Counted from the first letter of the stretch, positions 1 through 8,006 are shown. The stretch is DNA of 34,207 nucleotides from Thermoleophilia bacterium (GCA_009694475.1 SHUX01000011.1:1-34207), one strand, 5' to 3'. Program-made: numbers and translations. Notes: generated from the sequence alone by a model not told the origin.

Positions 1-384
1 GAGGCTACGGACACGCTCCACGCTCTCTGCGGTGGGCTCGTTCGTAAAGCTCTCCAGCACATTTCCGCTCGTGCGTTCGACGACCAGTATCACCGGCGTG
101 CTCGTGATTGCGTAGGCGTGCGCGAGGCGCGATTCGTGGAGCACGTCGACGCGACGATAGGGAATGCCGGCTGCCTGCAACTCCTTGCCCCATTCCTGAC
201 AGGCGTGGCAGAGCGGGCCCGAGAAGGCGACGACGGCCGTGTCGCCGTACTGCGCATCGAGTCCGAGTTGAACAGGATCGACGCGCGTCGGGATGGTCTT
301 TGGGTGGGCGGCGCGCCGGCGGATCACAAGCGCGGCAGCCACGAGTACGACAACGATGACTCCAACAATGACCAGGCGGTCCAC
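1..384 (-). CDS. Membrane-anchored thioredoxin-like protein (3' end outside window)
   Basis: The frame is open from a GTG at 384 to the left edge, giving 128 codons. An in-frame TAG lies just upstream (397-399), so GTG 384 is the first possible start. Residues 1-21 form one hydrophobic helix followed by a basic RRR stretch, which predicts an anchor with the following domain next to the membrane. A Cys-His-Ala-Cys motif at 59-62 sits in a thioredoxin-type context (AVVAFSGPLCHACQEW), and a cis-Pro-like TSTPV follows near residue 102. The likely role is thiol-disulfide exchange; the direction and substrate cannot be told from sequence. It starts 12 bp after the DUF4395 gene, so the two are probably cotranscribed. 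The C-terminus is missing from the window. Confidence 0.72.
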   Translation of the reverse strand, partial: MDRLVIVGVIVVVLVAAALVIRRRAAHPKTIPTRVDPVQLGLDAQYGDTAVVAFSGPLCHACQEWGKELQAAGIPYRRVDVLHESRLAHAYAITSTPVILVVERTSGNVLESFTNEPTAESVERVRSL

Positions 385-396
385 GTCGGGGCTCGG

Positions 397-891
397 CTAG
401 ACCGCGGGGTGGCGATCGACGACGATGCCGCGGGCCCGCGCAATCAGCATGTACATCTCGCAGCCGACGCAGACGCCGGTGGTGGCTGCGAGCAAGGCGA
501 GTGCGGCAACGATCAAGGCGAGTGCCCAGCCAATGCTGCTGCCGGCGTAGAGCAGAATTGCGGAGACAGTCAGAAAGACGGCGCCGATGATGTTGGCGAA
601 GCGCGGGAGGCGCGCATCTTCGATCTTGCCCTCGCCGAGGCGCGGCTGGAGGACATCAAACCAGAGGCGACAGGGCAGGCAGAAACGGCGGCCGAGGGTC
701 AGGCCGACGATTAGTTGCAGGGCGAGCAGGACGATGATCCACTCCTGATGCGTGAGAAACGCAATCAGTGCACCGACGCAGACGATCGCCTGATTGGTGC
801 GGGGCCCACGCGAATCGATCACGTGCGTGTCGCGATACGGATCCACCGTGCGGTAAGAAATGCTCATACGTTGTATCACCATACTGGACAC
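397..891 (-). CDS. DUF4395-type membrane protein with two CxxC motifs
   Basis: A 164-residue membrane protein with about four hydrophobic segments. An early IDSRGPRTNQA-like stretch is typical of DUF4395 proteins. Two CxxC motifs are visible: CLPC in RRFCLPCRLWF, and CVGC in GVCVGCEMYM. In the family, DUF4395 proteins are often encoded beside thioredoxin or rhodanese proteins, and here the next gene is a CxxC thioredoxin-like protein, so a membrane thiol-relay function is inferred. The start is uncertain: GTG 891, ATG 882 and ATG 867 are all in frame, and none has a strong ribosome-binding site. Confidence 0.68.
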   Translation of the reverse strand: MSSMVIQRMSISYRTVDPYRDTHVIDSRGPRTNQAIVCVGALIAFLTHQEWIIVLLALQLIVGLTLGRRFCLPCRLWFDVLQPRLGEGKIEDARLPRFANIIGAVFLTVSAILLYAGSSIGWALALIVAALALLAATTGVCVGCEMYMLIARARGIVVDRHPAV

Positions 892-924
892 CGCAAAGAT
901 TCCCTGCTCGGCTCGCTCAGCGGT

Positions 925-930
925 TAGGCT
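925..930 (+). promoter_or_regulatory. Putative leaderless -10 element of the serine hydrolase
   Basis: TAGGCT ends six bases before ATG 937, so transcription would begin at or within a base of the start codon. No convincing -35 box is seen. Confidence 0.5.
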
Positions 931-936
931 TCTGTG

Positions 937-2106
937 ATGCCCACCGAACGCACCACGACAACTGACAATTGGCTAGACGATCCGTATCCGAGCCGTGCCT
1001 TCCAGCGTGTGCGCGAGTTCGCACCCTCGGCGCGTGTTGCCAATGACAGTGGGGTCGTCAGCGAACTGCCGGTCGACCTGCAGGATCTTGGCGGCATTGA
1101 ACTGAAGGCTGTCGATGGCTCGACGACGACGGTTGATCGCCAGTTTACGACATCGAACGGTGAGGGCCTTGTTGTGCTCAAGGATGGGGTGATTGTCTAC
1201 GAGCAGTACGCCAACGGGATGTTGCCGCGTACGCCACACCTCTGCATGAGCGTGACAAAGTCGTTTGTCGGCGCGCTGCTTGGGATTCAGGTCGGCAAGG
1301 GCCTGATCACGATGGATCAGTTGGTCACTGACATCGCACCGCAGTTCATTGGCACGAGCCTCGATGGCGCAAACGTCCGGCACCTGATCGACATGACGGC
1401 CGGCACAGAATTCGTGGAGGACTATGCGCTCTACGACGATCCTGAGGCGGATAACCCGCTGATCGAGTACGAGCGCCAGGCGAGCTATCGCCGCTTGGGT
1501 GGGCGCAAGCCGCTCGGCATGTACGGGCATTTCCCGACGTATCCCAAATCGCGCGAGCACGGCACAGATTTCGATTACCGCTCGGTGCTGACGAACATCG
1601 CAGCACGACTCGTTGAGATCGTCGTGGAAAAGCGCTTCGTCGATGCGCTTTGCGAGCAGTTGTGGGTGCCGCTCGGCATGGAGCACGAGGCGGACATGAT
1701 GCTCGATGTGGTGGGCGACGCGGTCGTCGATGGTGGCCTGTCCTGTTCCACGCGCGATCTCGCCCGCTTTGCGCTCGCCTATCAGCGTGGTGGGCAGGGC
1801 GTGATCCCCGCCGAGTGGGTGCACGACACGCACCATGGTGATGACGAGGCGATACAGAACTATCGCGAGAGCCCGACGATGACGAATGCGGAGCGCGGCG
1901 ACTGGTGCATGTATCGCAACGCGTTCTGGGTGATCGAGCGCGACGCGCGCTACACCGGCTCGGGAATCTTCGGCCAGCACTGCTACATCGACATTTCTGC
2001 GGGCGTCACGATCGCGCGCTTCTCGGCCTATCCGATTGCCTACCCGTTGGAGATGTGGGACGAGACGATGCGCAGTCTGACCGCCATCTCCGCCGCATTG
2101 GCCTGA
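937..2106 (+). CDS. Beta-lactamase-fold serine hydrolase (6-aminohexanoate-dimer-hydrolase-like)
   Basis: A roughly 389-residue hydrolase of the class C beta-lactamase/penicillin-binding-protein superfamily. The nucleophile motif S-V-T-K is near residue 106, with HLCMSVTKS context. A tyrosine motif Y-R-S follows near 215 in place of the usual Y-x-N. The C-terminal GSGIFGQHCYID stretch matches the oxyanion/KTG-like region of NylB-type hydrolases. There is no signal peptide, so it is probably cytoplasmic. The substrate cannot be predicted; this family acts on amides and esters. A GTG at 934 directly precedes ATG 937. ATG 937 is preferred because a TAGGCT hexamer ends six bases before it. The gene converges on the nucleotidyltransferase gene, with a 46-bp palindrome between them. 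Confidence 0.8.
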   Translation: MPTERTTTTDNWLDDPYPSRAFQRVREFAPSARVANDSGVVSELPVDLQDLGGIELKAVDGSTTTVDRQFTTSNGEGLVVLKDGVIVYEQYANGMLPRTPHLCMSVTKSFVGALLGIQVGKGLITMDQLVTDIAPQFIGTSLDGANVRHLIDMTAGTEFVEDYALYDDPEADNPLIEYERQASYRRLGGRKPLGMYGHFPTYPKSREHGTDFDYRSVLTNIAARLVEIVVEKRFVDALCEQLWVPLGMEHEADMMLDVVGDAVVDGGLSCSTRDLARFALAYQRGGQGVIPAEWVHDTHHGDDEAIQNYRESPTMTNAERGDWCMYRNAFWVIERDARYTGSGIFGQHCYIDISAGVTIARFSAYPIAYPLEMWDETMRSLTAISAALA

Positions 2107-2127
2107 CGCATCGCACTGAGCACCGAG

Positions 2128-2173
2128 GCTGCAGGCGACATTTTGGGCCCGGGCCCAAAATGTCGCCTGCAGC
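2128..2173. repeat. Palindromic repeat copy 1 (REP-like, possible two-way terminator)
   Basis: A perfect palindrome with 23-bp arms and no loop, centred at 2150/2151. It contains the half-site GCGACATTTTGGGCCC found in all copies, extended outward by GCTGCAG/CTGCAGC. It lies between the convergent serine hydrolase and nucleotidyltransferase genes, where a strong hairpin could terminate both transcripts. The A4/T4 tracts are inside the stem rather than after it, so intrinsic termination is only an inference. Confidence 0.85.
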
Positions 2174-2200
2174 GTGTTGTCGACGTCGAGTGAGCGCGCT

Positions 2201-3202
2201 CTAGCGCGACCAGACGCCGTCGAGCAGCGTTGGGTCGCCGAGTATGCCCACGCGGGGCGAAGCGGATGTAATTGTCGCTTCGGGTAGCACCAGCGCCTGT
2301 TCAACGTGCGCGCCGGTGCAGATCGTGGCGTGCGCGCCGATCACGGCGGGGCCGATGATTGTCGCGCCCTCCTCGATGCGGGCACCAGGGCCAACAAGCA
2401 CAGGGCCCGTGATGTTCGCGCCCTGCGAAACGCCGGCGAGGCTCGTGTCACTACCCATGATCAGGTCGCCGCTCGCCTCAATATTTACCTCGCCTGCGGC
2501 GACAGCACAGTTCGCGAGCACGAGCTCGTCGAGTGAGCCGATGTCGCTCCAATACGCGTCCGTCACCCAGGCGCGCACGTCTGCTCCCTCAGTGACGAGT
2601 CGCGGCAAGATCTCAGAACCAAAGTCGCTTGCACCCTCGACTGGAATCTCATCGAAGATCGCGGCGCTAAAGCAGTAGACGCCCACGTTGACGAGGTCGC
2701 TCAACGCGTCGGCGGGAGCGGGCTTCTCCTGAAAAGAGGTGATGCGACCGGTCGCGTCGGTCACCACGACACCGAAGCCCGTTACATCCTCAACGCGCTT
2801 AACGGTTAGCGTCGCGAGTGCTCCCGACGCGCGATGCGCGGCCGCCAGTGCCGCAAGATCGATTGTGTGGAGGCCATCACCGCTCGTGACGAGGAAGATG
2901 TCGTCGTCGGCGAGCAGCGTCGCCTGGCACTTGCGGGTGCCGCCGGCCGTGCCGAGCAGTTCTGGCTCAATCGAATACTCGATCGGAACCCCATAGGCAG
3001 AGCCGTCGCCGAGCACAACCATGATCGTCTCCGGGCGATGGTGGAGGTTGATCACGGCGCCCGAGCAGCCGGCGGCCGCGATCTGGCGCAGCAGGTACTC
3101 GACGACAGGGCGGTTGCCGACGGGCACGATCGGCTTTGGCAGGTGGTCGGTCAGAGGACGTAGTCGCGTCCCGAGCCCAGCAGCCATGATCATCACGCGC
3201 AT
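2201..3202 (-). CDS. NDP-sugar nucleotidyltransferase with hexapeptide-repeat tail
   Basis: A 333-residue protein resembling mannose-1-phosphate guanylyltransferases and glucose-1-phosphate thymidylyl/uridylyltransferases. The N-terminal signature AAGLGTRLRP (residues 7-16) and PKP (22-24) bind the nucleotide. A GDG at the metal-binding position and NVGVYCF later complete the catalytic domain. After about residue 230 come isoleucine/valine-spaced turns (ITGPVLVGPGARIEEGATIIGPAVIGAHA) typical of a left-handed beta-helix. It should form an NDP-sugar for a cell-wall or capsule polymer. The specific nucleotide and sugar cannot be told. No glycosyltransferases lie nearby. Confidence 0.85.
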   Translation of the reverse strand: MRVMIMAAGLGTRLRPLTDHLPKPIVPVGNRPVVEYLLRQIAAAGCSGAVINLHHRPETIMVVLGDGSAYGVPIEYSIEPELLGTAGGTRKCQATLLADDDIFLVTSGDGLHTIDLAALAAAHRASGALATLTVKRVEDVTGFGVVVTDATGRITSFQEKPAPADALSDLVNVGVYCFSAAIFDEIPVEGASDFGSEILPRLVTEGADVRAWVTDAYWSDIGSLDELVLANCAVAAGEVNIEASGDLIMGSDTSLAGVSQGANITGPVLVGPGARIEEGATIIGPAVIGAHATICTGAHVEQALVLPEATITSASPRVGILGDPTLLDGVWSR

Positions 3203-3208
3203 CCGTGC

Positions 3209-3214
3209 AGGGTA
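3209..3214 (-). promoter_or_regulatory. Putative leaderless -10 element of the nucleotidyltransferase
   Basis: TACCCT on the minus strand ends six bases before the ATG at 3202, leaving no room for a ribosome-binding site. Confidence 0.5.
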
Positions 3215-3240
3215 GCGGGGCAGCGGTACCTCGTGGGCAA

Positions 3241-3271
3241 CAAAAAGCCCCGGGTCCGCAGACCTAGGGCT
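3241..3271 (-). terminator. Rho-independent terminator downstream of isocitrate lyase
   Basis: On the minus strand, an 11-pair stem with one mismatch and a 4-base loop (3246-3271) is followed by TTTTTGTT. It lies about 75 bp past the isocitrate lyase stop and before the next minus-strand gene. It is the most classical intrinsic terminator in the window. Confidence 0.7.
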
Positions 3272-3286
3272 CGCAATCTGGGGGGA

Positions 3287-3332
3287 CGGTGACGGTCGAG
3301 GCGGGCATATGCGACCGCCGCGACCGTCACCG
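3287..3332. repeat. Hairpin just after isocitrate lyase
   Basis: Perfect 12-bp arms (3287-3298 and 3321-3332) enclose a 22-base loop that itself contains the palindrome GCATATGC. It sits between the isocitrate lyase stop and the T-tailed terminator. It could protect the mRNA 3' end or form part of a tandem terminator. Confidence 0.5.
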
Positions 3333-3343
3333 GGGTGACCGGC

Positions 3344-4633
3344 CTAGTGGAACTGCTCTTCCTCTGTCGACCCAACGAGGGCCAAGGTCGAGCTTGCTCC
3401 GGCCGATGCGATGGTGGAGATAAGATCGAAGTACCCGGCGCCGACCTCGCGTTGATGGCGGGTGGCCGTGTAGCCCTCTGCCTCCATGGCGAACTCGCGC
3501 TCCTGCAACTCGACGTACGCCGTCATACCGTTCTTGGCGTAGCCCTGTGCGAGCTCGAACATCGACGCGTTGAGCGCGTGGAAGCCGGCGAGGGTGATGA
3601 ACTGGAACTTGTAACCAAGCTCGCCCAACTCGTGCTGGAACGCGGCGATCTGCTCGTCGTTGAGCGCGCGCTTCCAGTTGAACGACGGCGAGCAGTTGTA
3701 CGCGAGCAGCTTGCCCGGGAACTCGGCGTGAATGGCCTCGGCGAACTTGCGCGCCTCGTCCATGTCCGGGGTGCCAGTCTCACACCAGATGAGGTCGGCA
3801 TACGGGGCGTAGGCCAAGCCGCGAGCGATCGCACTGTCGATGCCGCCGGACACGAAGTAGTAGCCCTCCGGAGTGCGCTCGCCGGTTGTAAAGGGACGGT
3901 CGCACTCGTCAACGTCTGAGGTCATCAGTGTTGCGGCGAGGGCGTCGGTGCGTGCCACGATCAGGGTCGGCACGTCCATCACGTCGGCTGCGAGACGCGC
4001 GGCCTGCAGCGTGCGGACGAACTGGCTGGTTGGCACGAGCACCTTGCCGCCAAGGTGGCCACACTTTTTCTCGCTGGCGAGCTGGTCCTCGAAGTGCACG
4101 CCAGCGGCGCCGGCTTCGATCATGCCGCGCATCAACTCGTAGGCGTTGAGCGAACCGCCGAAGCCGGCCTCGGCATCGGCGACGATCGGGACGAACCAGT
4201 CGATCGAATCGTCGCCTTCGGACCAGGTGATCTGGTCGGCACGCGTCAGCGCATTGTTGAGGCGGCGCACCATGGCGGGCACGCTGTTGGCGGGGTAGAG
4301 GCTCTGGTCGGGGTAGACCTCGCCCGACAGGTTGCCGTCGGCCGCGACCTGCCAGCCGCTCAGGTAGATGGCCTCAAGACCACCCTTGACCATCTGGACT
4401 GCCTGGCCACCGGAGAGGGCGCCAAGGGCATGCACGTGGTGACGAGTGTGGATGCGCTCCCAGAGTTTCGCTGCACCGCGCTCGGCAAGTGTGTTGGCCG
4501 GGGTGACCGAGCCGCGCAACTTGACGACCTCTTCAGCCGTATAGACGCGCTCTATTCCTGTCCAGCGAGGGTCGTTCGCCCACTTGGCTTCGAGTTCTGC
4601 AGTTTGCTCTGCGCGGGTCTGTTGGTCGCTCAC
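3344..4633 (-). CDS. aceA: Isocitrate lyase
   Basis: A 429-residue enzyme that splits isocitrate into glyoxylate and succinate, the first step of the glyoxylate shunt. The length matches actinobacterial ICL1. The hallmark KKCGHLGGK is present, with the catalytic cysteine at residue 191. [24 protein letters not shown] and the conserved NCSPSFNW stretch also support the call. The start is GTG 4633 with a good ribosome-binding site (GGAGG, 8 bases upstream), so this gene has a leader, unlike many neighbours. It is divergent from a LysR regulator across about 120 bp. No malate synthase is in the window. Confidence 0.96.
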   Translation of the reverse strand: MSDQQTRAEQTAELEAKWANDPRWTGIERVYTAEEVVKLRGSVTPANTLAERGAAKLWERIHTRHHVHALGALSGGQAVQMVKGGLEAIYLSGWQVAADGNLSGEVYPDQSLYPANSVPAMVRRLNNALTRADQITWSEGDDSIDWFVPIVADAEAGFGGSLNAYELMRGMIEAGAAGVHFEDQLASEKKCGHLGGKVLVPTSQFVRTLQAARLAADVMDVPTLIVARTDALAATLMTSDVDECDRPFTTGERTPEGYYFVSGGIDSAIARGLAYAPYADLIWCETGTPDMDEARKFAEAIHAEFPGKLLAYNCSPSFNWKRALNDEQIAAFQHELGELGYKFQFITLAGFHALNASMFELAQGYAKNGMTAYVELQEREFAMEAEGYTATRHQREVGAGYFDLISTIASAGASSTLALVGSTEEEQFH

Positions 4634-4754
4634 GGGGGTGCCTCCGATAACGGACGAAATGTGTCCGGTGTGTAATCAACGGACTCTACGGGGCGTGATC
4701 AATAGGGTCGAATCGAAATTAATCGCCGTTTCTATAGATATAATTTATGGAACG
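4634..4754. promoter_or_regulatory. Divergent promoter region between isocitrate lyase and the LysR gene
   Basis: This 121-bp region is AT-richer than its surroundings. TATAAT at 4739-4744 ends ten bases before the LysR ATG, implying a very short leader. The GGAGG ribosome-binding site of isocitrate lyase lies on the other strand. LysR-type proteins often control a divergent neighbour, so an operator here is inferred; I could not single out one T-N11-A site. Confidence 0.45.
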
Positions 4755-5681
4755 ATGGATTCGGGACAACTAGAGGCCTTTGTACGGGTAGCGCGTGCCG
4801 GTAATCTCGGCCCCGTCGCGGCCGAGCTGTTTCTGACGCAGCCCGCGCTGACTGCCCGGCTGCAACGACTCGAACGCGAGGTCGGTGGTCCGCTCTTTCT
4901 CCGTTCTCGGCGCGGCATGCGTCTGACCGCGGCCGGCCGCGCCTTTTTACCGTATGCGGAGCGCGCACTCGAGACGATGGGCGAGGGTGGGCGCCTTGTC
5001 TCAGACCTCACGGCGGCTGGCACGGGAGCGTTGACGATCGGAGCACCGCCCGCGATCAGCACCTATCTGCTGCCCGGGCTCCTGCGCGAGCTCGCCGAGA
5101 AGAACCCTGAGATGGAACTCTCCGTTCGTGGCGGTCACTCGGACGAGGTACTTGAGCTTGTGCTGCACGACGAGGTACAGATCGCCTTGATTCGTGAGCT
5201 ATTCCATCCCGAGCTCGTCACCGAACGCGTCTTCGATGACGAGCTGGTCCTGGTCTGTGCACGCGACCATCCGCTCGCGCCCCGCAAGTCCGTCACGATC
5301 GAGCAGCTAGCGGACGAGCGCCTCGTCCTCTTCGATCGGCGGTCATCCTTCGCCGACATTGCCTTAACGCTTTTCCAACGTGCGCGGCGCCAACCCCGAG
5401 CGTTCCTCGAAATGGATAACACCGAGGCGGCCGCCAAGATGGTGGAGGAGGGGCTCGGCGTGTCGCTCCTGCCGCGAACGGCGATCAGGCTTGGTCTCGC
5501 TGAGGGATCGCTGGTCGAGCTCCACCTCCTTAATACCCCGGTGATGCGTCGCCCTGTTGCCGTGATCTACCGCTCTGATACGCCACTCTCCGCTCCAGCC
5601 ACAGCCTTTCTCGAACTCGCGCGTGGCCTTGCTAGTGGGGCGAAAATTACGGAAAGTCCGGCTAAGCGCCTAGTCTTGTGA
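4755..5681 (+). CDS. LysR-family transcriptional regulator
   Basis: A 308-residue regulator. The N-terminal winged helix-turn-helix reads QLEAFVRVARAGNLGPVAAELFLTQPALTARLQRLEREVGGPLFLRSRRGMRLTAAG, the LysR signature. A periplasmic-binding-protein-like effector domain follows (from about residue 92). ATG 4755 places this helix at the usual N-terminal position; the frame is open further upstream, but that extension overlaps the isocitrate lyase start. Its stop overlaps the GTG of the next gene (GTGA), so it is translationally coupled to the acylation cassette. It may regulate that cassette, the divergent isocitrate lyase, or both. Confidence 0.9.
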   Translation: MDSGQLEAFVRVARAGNLGPVAAELFLTQPALTARLQRLEREVGGPLFLRSRRGMRLTAAGRAFLPYAERALETMGEGGRLVSDLTAAGTGALTIGAPPAISTYLLPGLLRELAEKNPEMELSVRGGHSDEVLELVLHDEVQIALIRELFHPELVTERVFDDELVLVCARDHPLAPRKSVTIEQLADERLVLFDRRSSFADIALTLFQRARRQPRAFLEMDNTEAAAKMVEEGLGVSLLPRTAIRLGLAEGSLVELHLLNTPVMRRPVAVIYRSDTPLSAPATAFLELARGLASGAKITESPAKRLVL

Positions 5682-6319
5682 ATGTGACGGCGCAACCTCT
5701 CAATGTCTATATTCGCGGCACGCGAGACTACGTGCAGGGCTCACAGATCCTTGCGCGTACGGCCGAGCTGGTGGGGGCTGACGACTCTGCACTGCTCGTC
5801 TCTGCCAAGTTCACACAGATCACAGAGCGCGGCGTACTCGCCGTGTTTGCCGATGCCGATGAGGGTGGTGCAATCGAGATTGGCCGAGCGGTGTTCGTCA
5901 CGGCGACTGGGCGGCAGACGGTGCGGTTTTGCGAGGTTGCCGGTGACAAAGCGCCTCCGATCGAGGACGTTCCGCGCGTGACAGCGAACCTCGAGACGGA
6001 CGGCAAGGGCACCGGTAGCACGACGTTTGCGATTGCCGGAACCTTCGAGTCCTATCTGGTTGCGATTATCGAATTCGTCAAGGCGGTGCACGCGCAACGT
6101 GGTCAGAACGTCACCGACATCTGGTTTACGGCCTTGATGGGCGCGCGCCTTCCCCTTCACACGTCGTATCCACGGACAGGGACGTTACGGGTCACGCCGA
6201 AGATTGAGCGCATGGTCGATGGTCGCTTGCAGACGCTGAGCCTTGTTGACACGGAGGGGGACGGCAATGCGCCGTCACAGTTCCAGATCTGTTTCTCTTG
6301 CGTTGTAGGAAATGACTGA
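5678..6319 (+). CDS. Unrecognised protein, first gene of an acyl-transfer cassette
   Basis: A 213-residue soluble protein with no signal peptide or membrane segment. I do not recognise the family. It begins VTAQPLNVYIRGTRDYVQGSQILAR and has a conserved-looking middle (FESYLVAIIEFVKAVHAQRGQNVTDIWFTALMGARLP). The alternation of beta-like stretches around one central helix could fit a hotdog-like fold, but this is speculation. The GTG start at 5678 overlaps the LysR stop; GTG 5684 is an alternative. An acyl-carrier-protein gene follows after 30 bp, so a role in making, loading or selecting the acyl group is inferred from position only. Confidence 0.6.
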   Translation: MNVTAQPLNVYIRGTRDYVQGSQILARTAELVGADDSALLVSAKFTQITERGVLAVFADADEGGAIEIGRAVFVTATGRQTVRFCEVAGDKAPPIEDVPRVTANLETDGKGTGSTTFAIAGTFESYLVAIIEFVKAVHAQRGQNVTDIWFTALMGARLPLHTSYPRTGTLRVTPKIERMVDGRLQTLSLVDTEGDGNAPSQFQICFSCVVGND

Positions 6320-6349
6320 CGCAGGGATCACCATGAGGATTGGAGAGCA

Positions 6350-6595
6350 ATGACACGGGAAGACGCCCTTGCGGCTATCACCAAGGCACTGACGACGACC
6401 GTCGGCGACATCGACGGCACGATCAGTGAAGACACAAACCTTGTGGATGACGGCATGCTTGATTCGCTCGATTCGATGACGTTCCTGTTCGAGCTGGAGA
6501 CCGATCTTGGCATGAAGCTCGAAGCCATTGACGAAACGTATGAGGACTTCCGCGTCGGCTCGATCGTCGACATCGTCGTGGCAGCCACCGCGTAA
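6350..6595 (+). CDS. Acyl carrier protein (DltC-like position)
   Basis: An 81-residue acidic carrier protein. The phosphopantetheine attachment motif is D-S-L-D (38-41), with Ser39 the predicted site. The flanking LVDDGMLDSLDSMTFLFELETDLG matches carrier-protein helix II. A GGAG ribosome-binding site lies about eight bases upstream of ATG 6350. It is followed by an MBOAT acyltransferase, a microprotein and a DltD-like protein, so it probably carries the acyl group passed to MBOAT, as DltC does for D-alanine. No adenylation enzyme is encoded nearby. Confidence 0.88.
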   Translation: MTREDALAAITKALTTTVGDIDGTISEDTNLVDDGMLDSLDSMTFLFELETDLGMKLEAIDETYEDFRVGSIVDIVVAATA

Positions 6596-6648
6596 TGCTC
6601 CACCCGCGCGTTCGGCAGATGGGGCACTAGCCCGAGCTCGGGTAGCGC

Positions 6649-7827
6649 GTGCTTGCAACTCTCCAGATCCTGCTGCTGGCCACCGTTGCAGCGAGCTTTA
6701 CCTATTGGCTCCTGCCTGCGGCCTGGGTCGAGGGTCGGCGCGCCGTGTTGCTCGTCACGTCGGGGGCACTGATCTATATCTATGACCCCGCGGCACTTTT
6801 CGTGGCCGTGGGTACGGTGCTGCTGGCCTGGCTGCTCTATGGGCTGACGCGCGGCTACCCGAAGTACAGCTGGCTCCCGTGGCTCGTCGTCTTACCACTC
6901 GCGATCAATGCGATCACGCCGATCGGTGATCTGATCCCATTCCCGGTTGGGACTGACAGGAGTGTGATGTTCACCAATCTCGCCACGCTCGGGATGTCGT
7001 TCTACACGTTTAAGTTGTACTCGTCGATCAGGCAGGGGCTCAAACTCAAGGCTCTGCCGTTTCGCGAGATTCTGACCACCACACTGTTCTATCCGGCCTT
7101 CCCGTCGGGCCCGATCGATGCGTCGCAGACGTTCGACCATGCCGCGCTCTCGCGCGACCCCGATGTGCGTCGCTGGGTGATGGGTGTCGGTCGGATCGGG
7201 CTGGGTGTGATCAAGGTCTACATCGTTGGTGGCTATATCCAATCGACGCTGGCGATCGACGTGTTCGGCGTGCCGTTGCCGGGTGTCTATGCGCAGGGCT
7301 GGTCCGGTCCGGTCGAGGCACTCGTTTTCGCCTTCTTCTCGTTCGGTTTCCTCTACGTCAACTTCTCGGGCTTTACCGACATCGCGATCGGTTCTGGCTG
7401 GATGTTCAACCTCAAGCTGACTGAGAACTTCCACTTTCCTCTGCTCTCGCACTCGATCCAGAACTTCTGGCAGCGTTGGCATCTGTCGCTCTCGAAGTTC
7501 ATTACCGCGTACATGTTCAAGCCGATGCTACGACGTACGGGCAAGCCGGCGCTGTCGCTCGTGGTCGTGTTCGCACTGGTCGGCCTCTGGCATAACGTCA
7601 GTGTGGGCTACCTGTTCTGGGGGATCGGGCACGGTTCGGCACTGGCCCTGACGATGTACTACCGCGGTCTCAAGCGACCACCCTTGCCGATGCCGATGAT
7701 CGTGCGTCGAGCCGGTGGCATTGTGATCACGCTCACGTTCGTGAGTCTGATGTCGACGATTGCGAATCAACCGTCAAACCGTGATTTGGCGCGCTACGTA
7801 GCAGCATTTGTAGGAGTTCACCTGTGA
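6649..7827 (+). CDS. MBOAT-family membrane O-acyltransferase (DltB-like)
   Basis: A 392-residue polytopic membrane protein with about ten hydrophobic segments, close to DltB in length. MBOAT signatures are QNFWQRWHLSLSKF (His278) and VGLWHNVSVGYLFWGIGHG (His315, the presumed catalytic histidine). In the family these enzymes move an acyl group from a carrier protein or thioester to a polymer hydroxyl outside the membrane. The GTG start at 6649 has only a weak ribosome-binding site. The gene lies 53 bp after the carrier protein and 16 bp before the microprotein. The acceptor polymer is unknown. Confidence 0.9.
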   Translation: MLATLQILLLATVAASFTYWLLPAAWVEGRRAVLLVTSGALIYIYDPAALFVAVGTVLLAWLLYGLTRGYPKYSWLPWLVVLPLAINAITPIGDLIPFPVGTDRSVMFTNLATLGMSFYTFKLYSSIRQGLKLKALPFREILTTTLFYPAFPSGPIDASQTFDHAALSRDPDVRRWVMGVGRIGLGVIKVYIVGGYIQSTLAIDVFGVPLPGVYAQGWSGPVEALVFAFFSFGFLYVNFSGFTDIAIGSGWMFNLKLTENFHFPLLSHSIQNFWQRWHLSLSKFITAYMFKPMLRRTGKPALSLVVVFALVGLWHNVSVGYLFWGIGHGSALALTMYYRGLKRPPLPMPMIVRRAGGIVITLTFVSLMSTIANQPSNRDLARYVAAFVGVHL

Positions 7828-7843
7828 GCGGGAGGCAGAGCTG

Positions 7844-7999
7844 ATGTTCGACGAGTGGTCTAATTTCACCGCAGGGGTGGCAGACTGGGTGGTGCGCCAC
7901 CAACTGCTCGTCTACATCGTGTTGGGCATCATCGCTTGGATCATCGTGGCGCTGAACTACCCGCTCGAATCACTGATGCCGGTCTACGCCAACTATTAA
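7844..7999 (+). CDS. 51-residue single-pass microprotein (DltX-like)
   Basis: A short gene with a strong ribosome-binding site (GGGAGG, about 8 bases before ATG 7844). The protein has an amphipathic N-terminus (MFDEWSNFTAGVADWVVRHQ), one transmembrane helix (about residues 19-38) and a short aromatic C-terminal tail ending SLMPVYANY. Size, one-helix layout, aromatic C-terminal tail and position between MBOAT and DltD-like genes mirror DltX of Firmicutes, whose C-terminal motif works with DltB. There is no clear sequence identity with DltX. The gene is 16 bp after MBOAT and 7 bp before the next gene. Confidence 0.75.
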   Translation: MFDEWSNFTAGVADWVVRHQLLVYIVLGIIAWIIVALNYPLESLMPVYANY

Positions 8000-8006
8000 C
8001 CTGCCT

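Noticed and set aside
2128-2173. Reading the palindromes only as ordinary intrinsic terminators
   Set aside because: The T/A tracts lie inside the stem rather than after it, and copy 5 is upstream of genes on both sides. Terminator use is possible but does not explain the shared core.
973-2304. A 443-codon minus-strand frame opposite the serine hydrolase
   Set aside because: It runs through the 46-bp palindrome and into the end of the next gene and shows no family sequence.
4584-4754. N-terminal extension of the LysR gene
   Set aside because: The frame is open, but it would overlap the isocitrate lyase start and put 57 unrelated residues before the helix-turn-helix, which is normally at the N-terminus.
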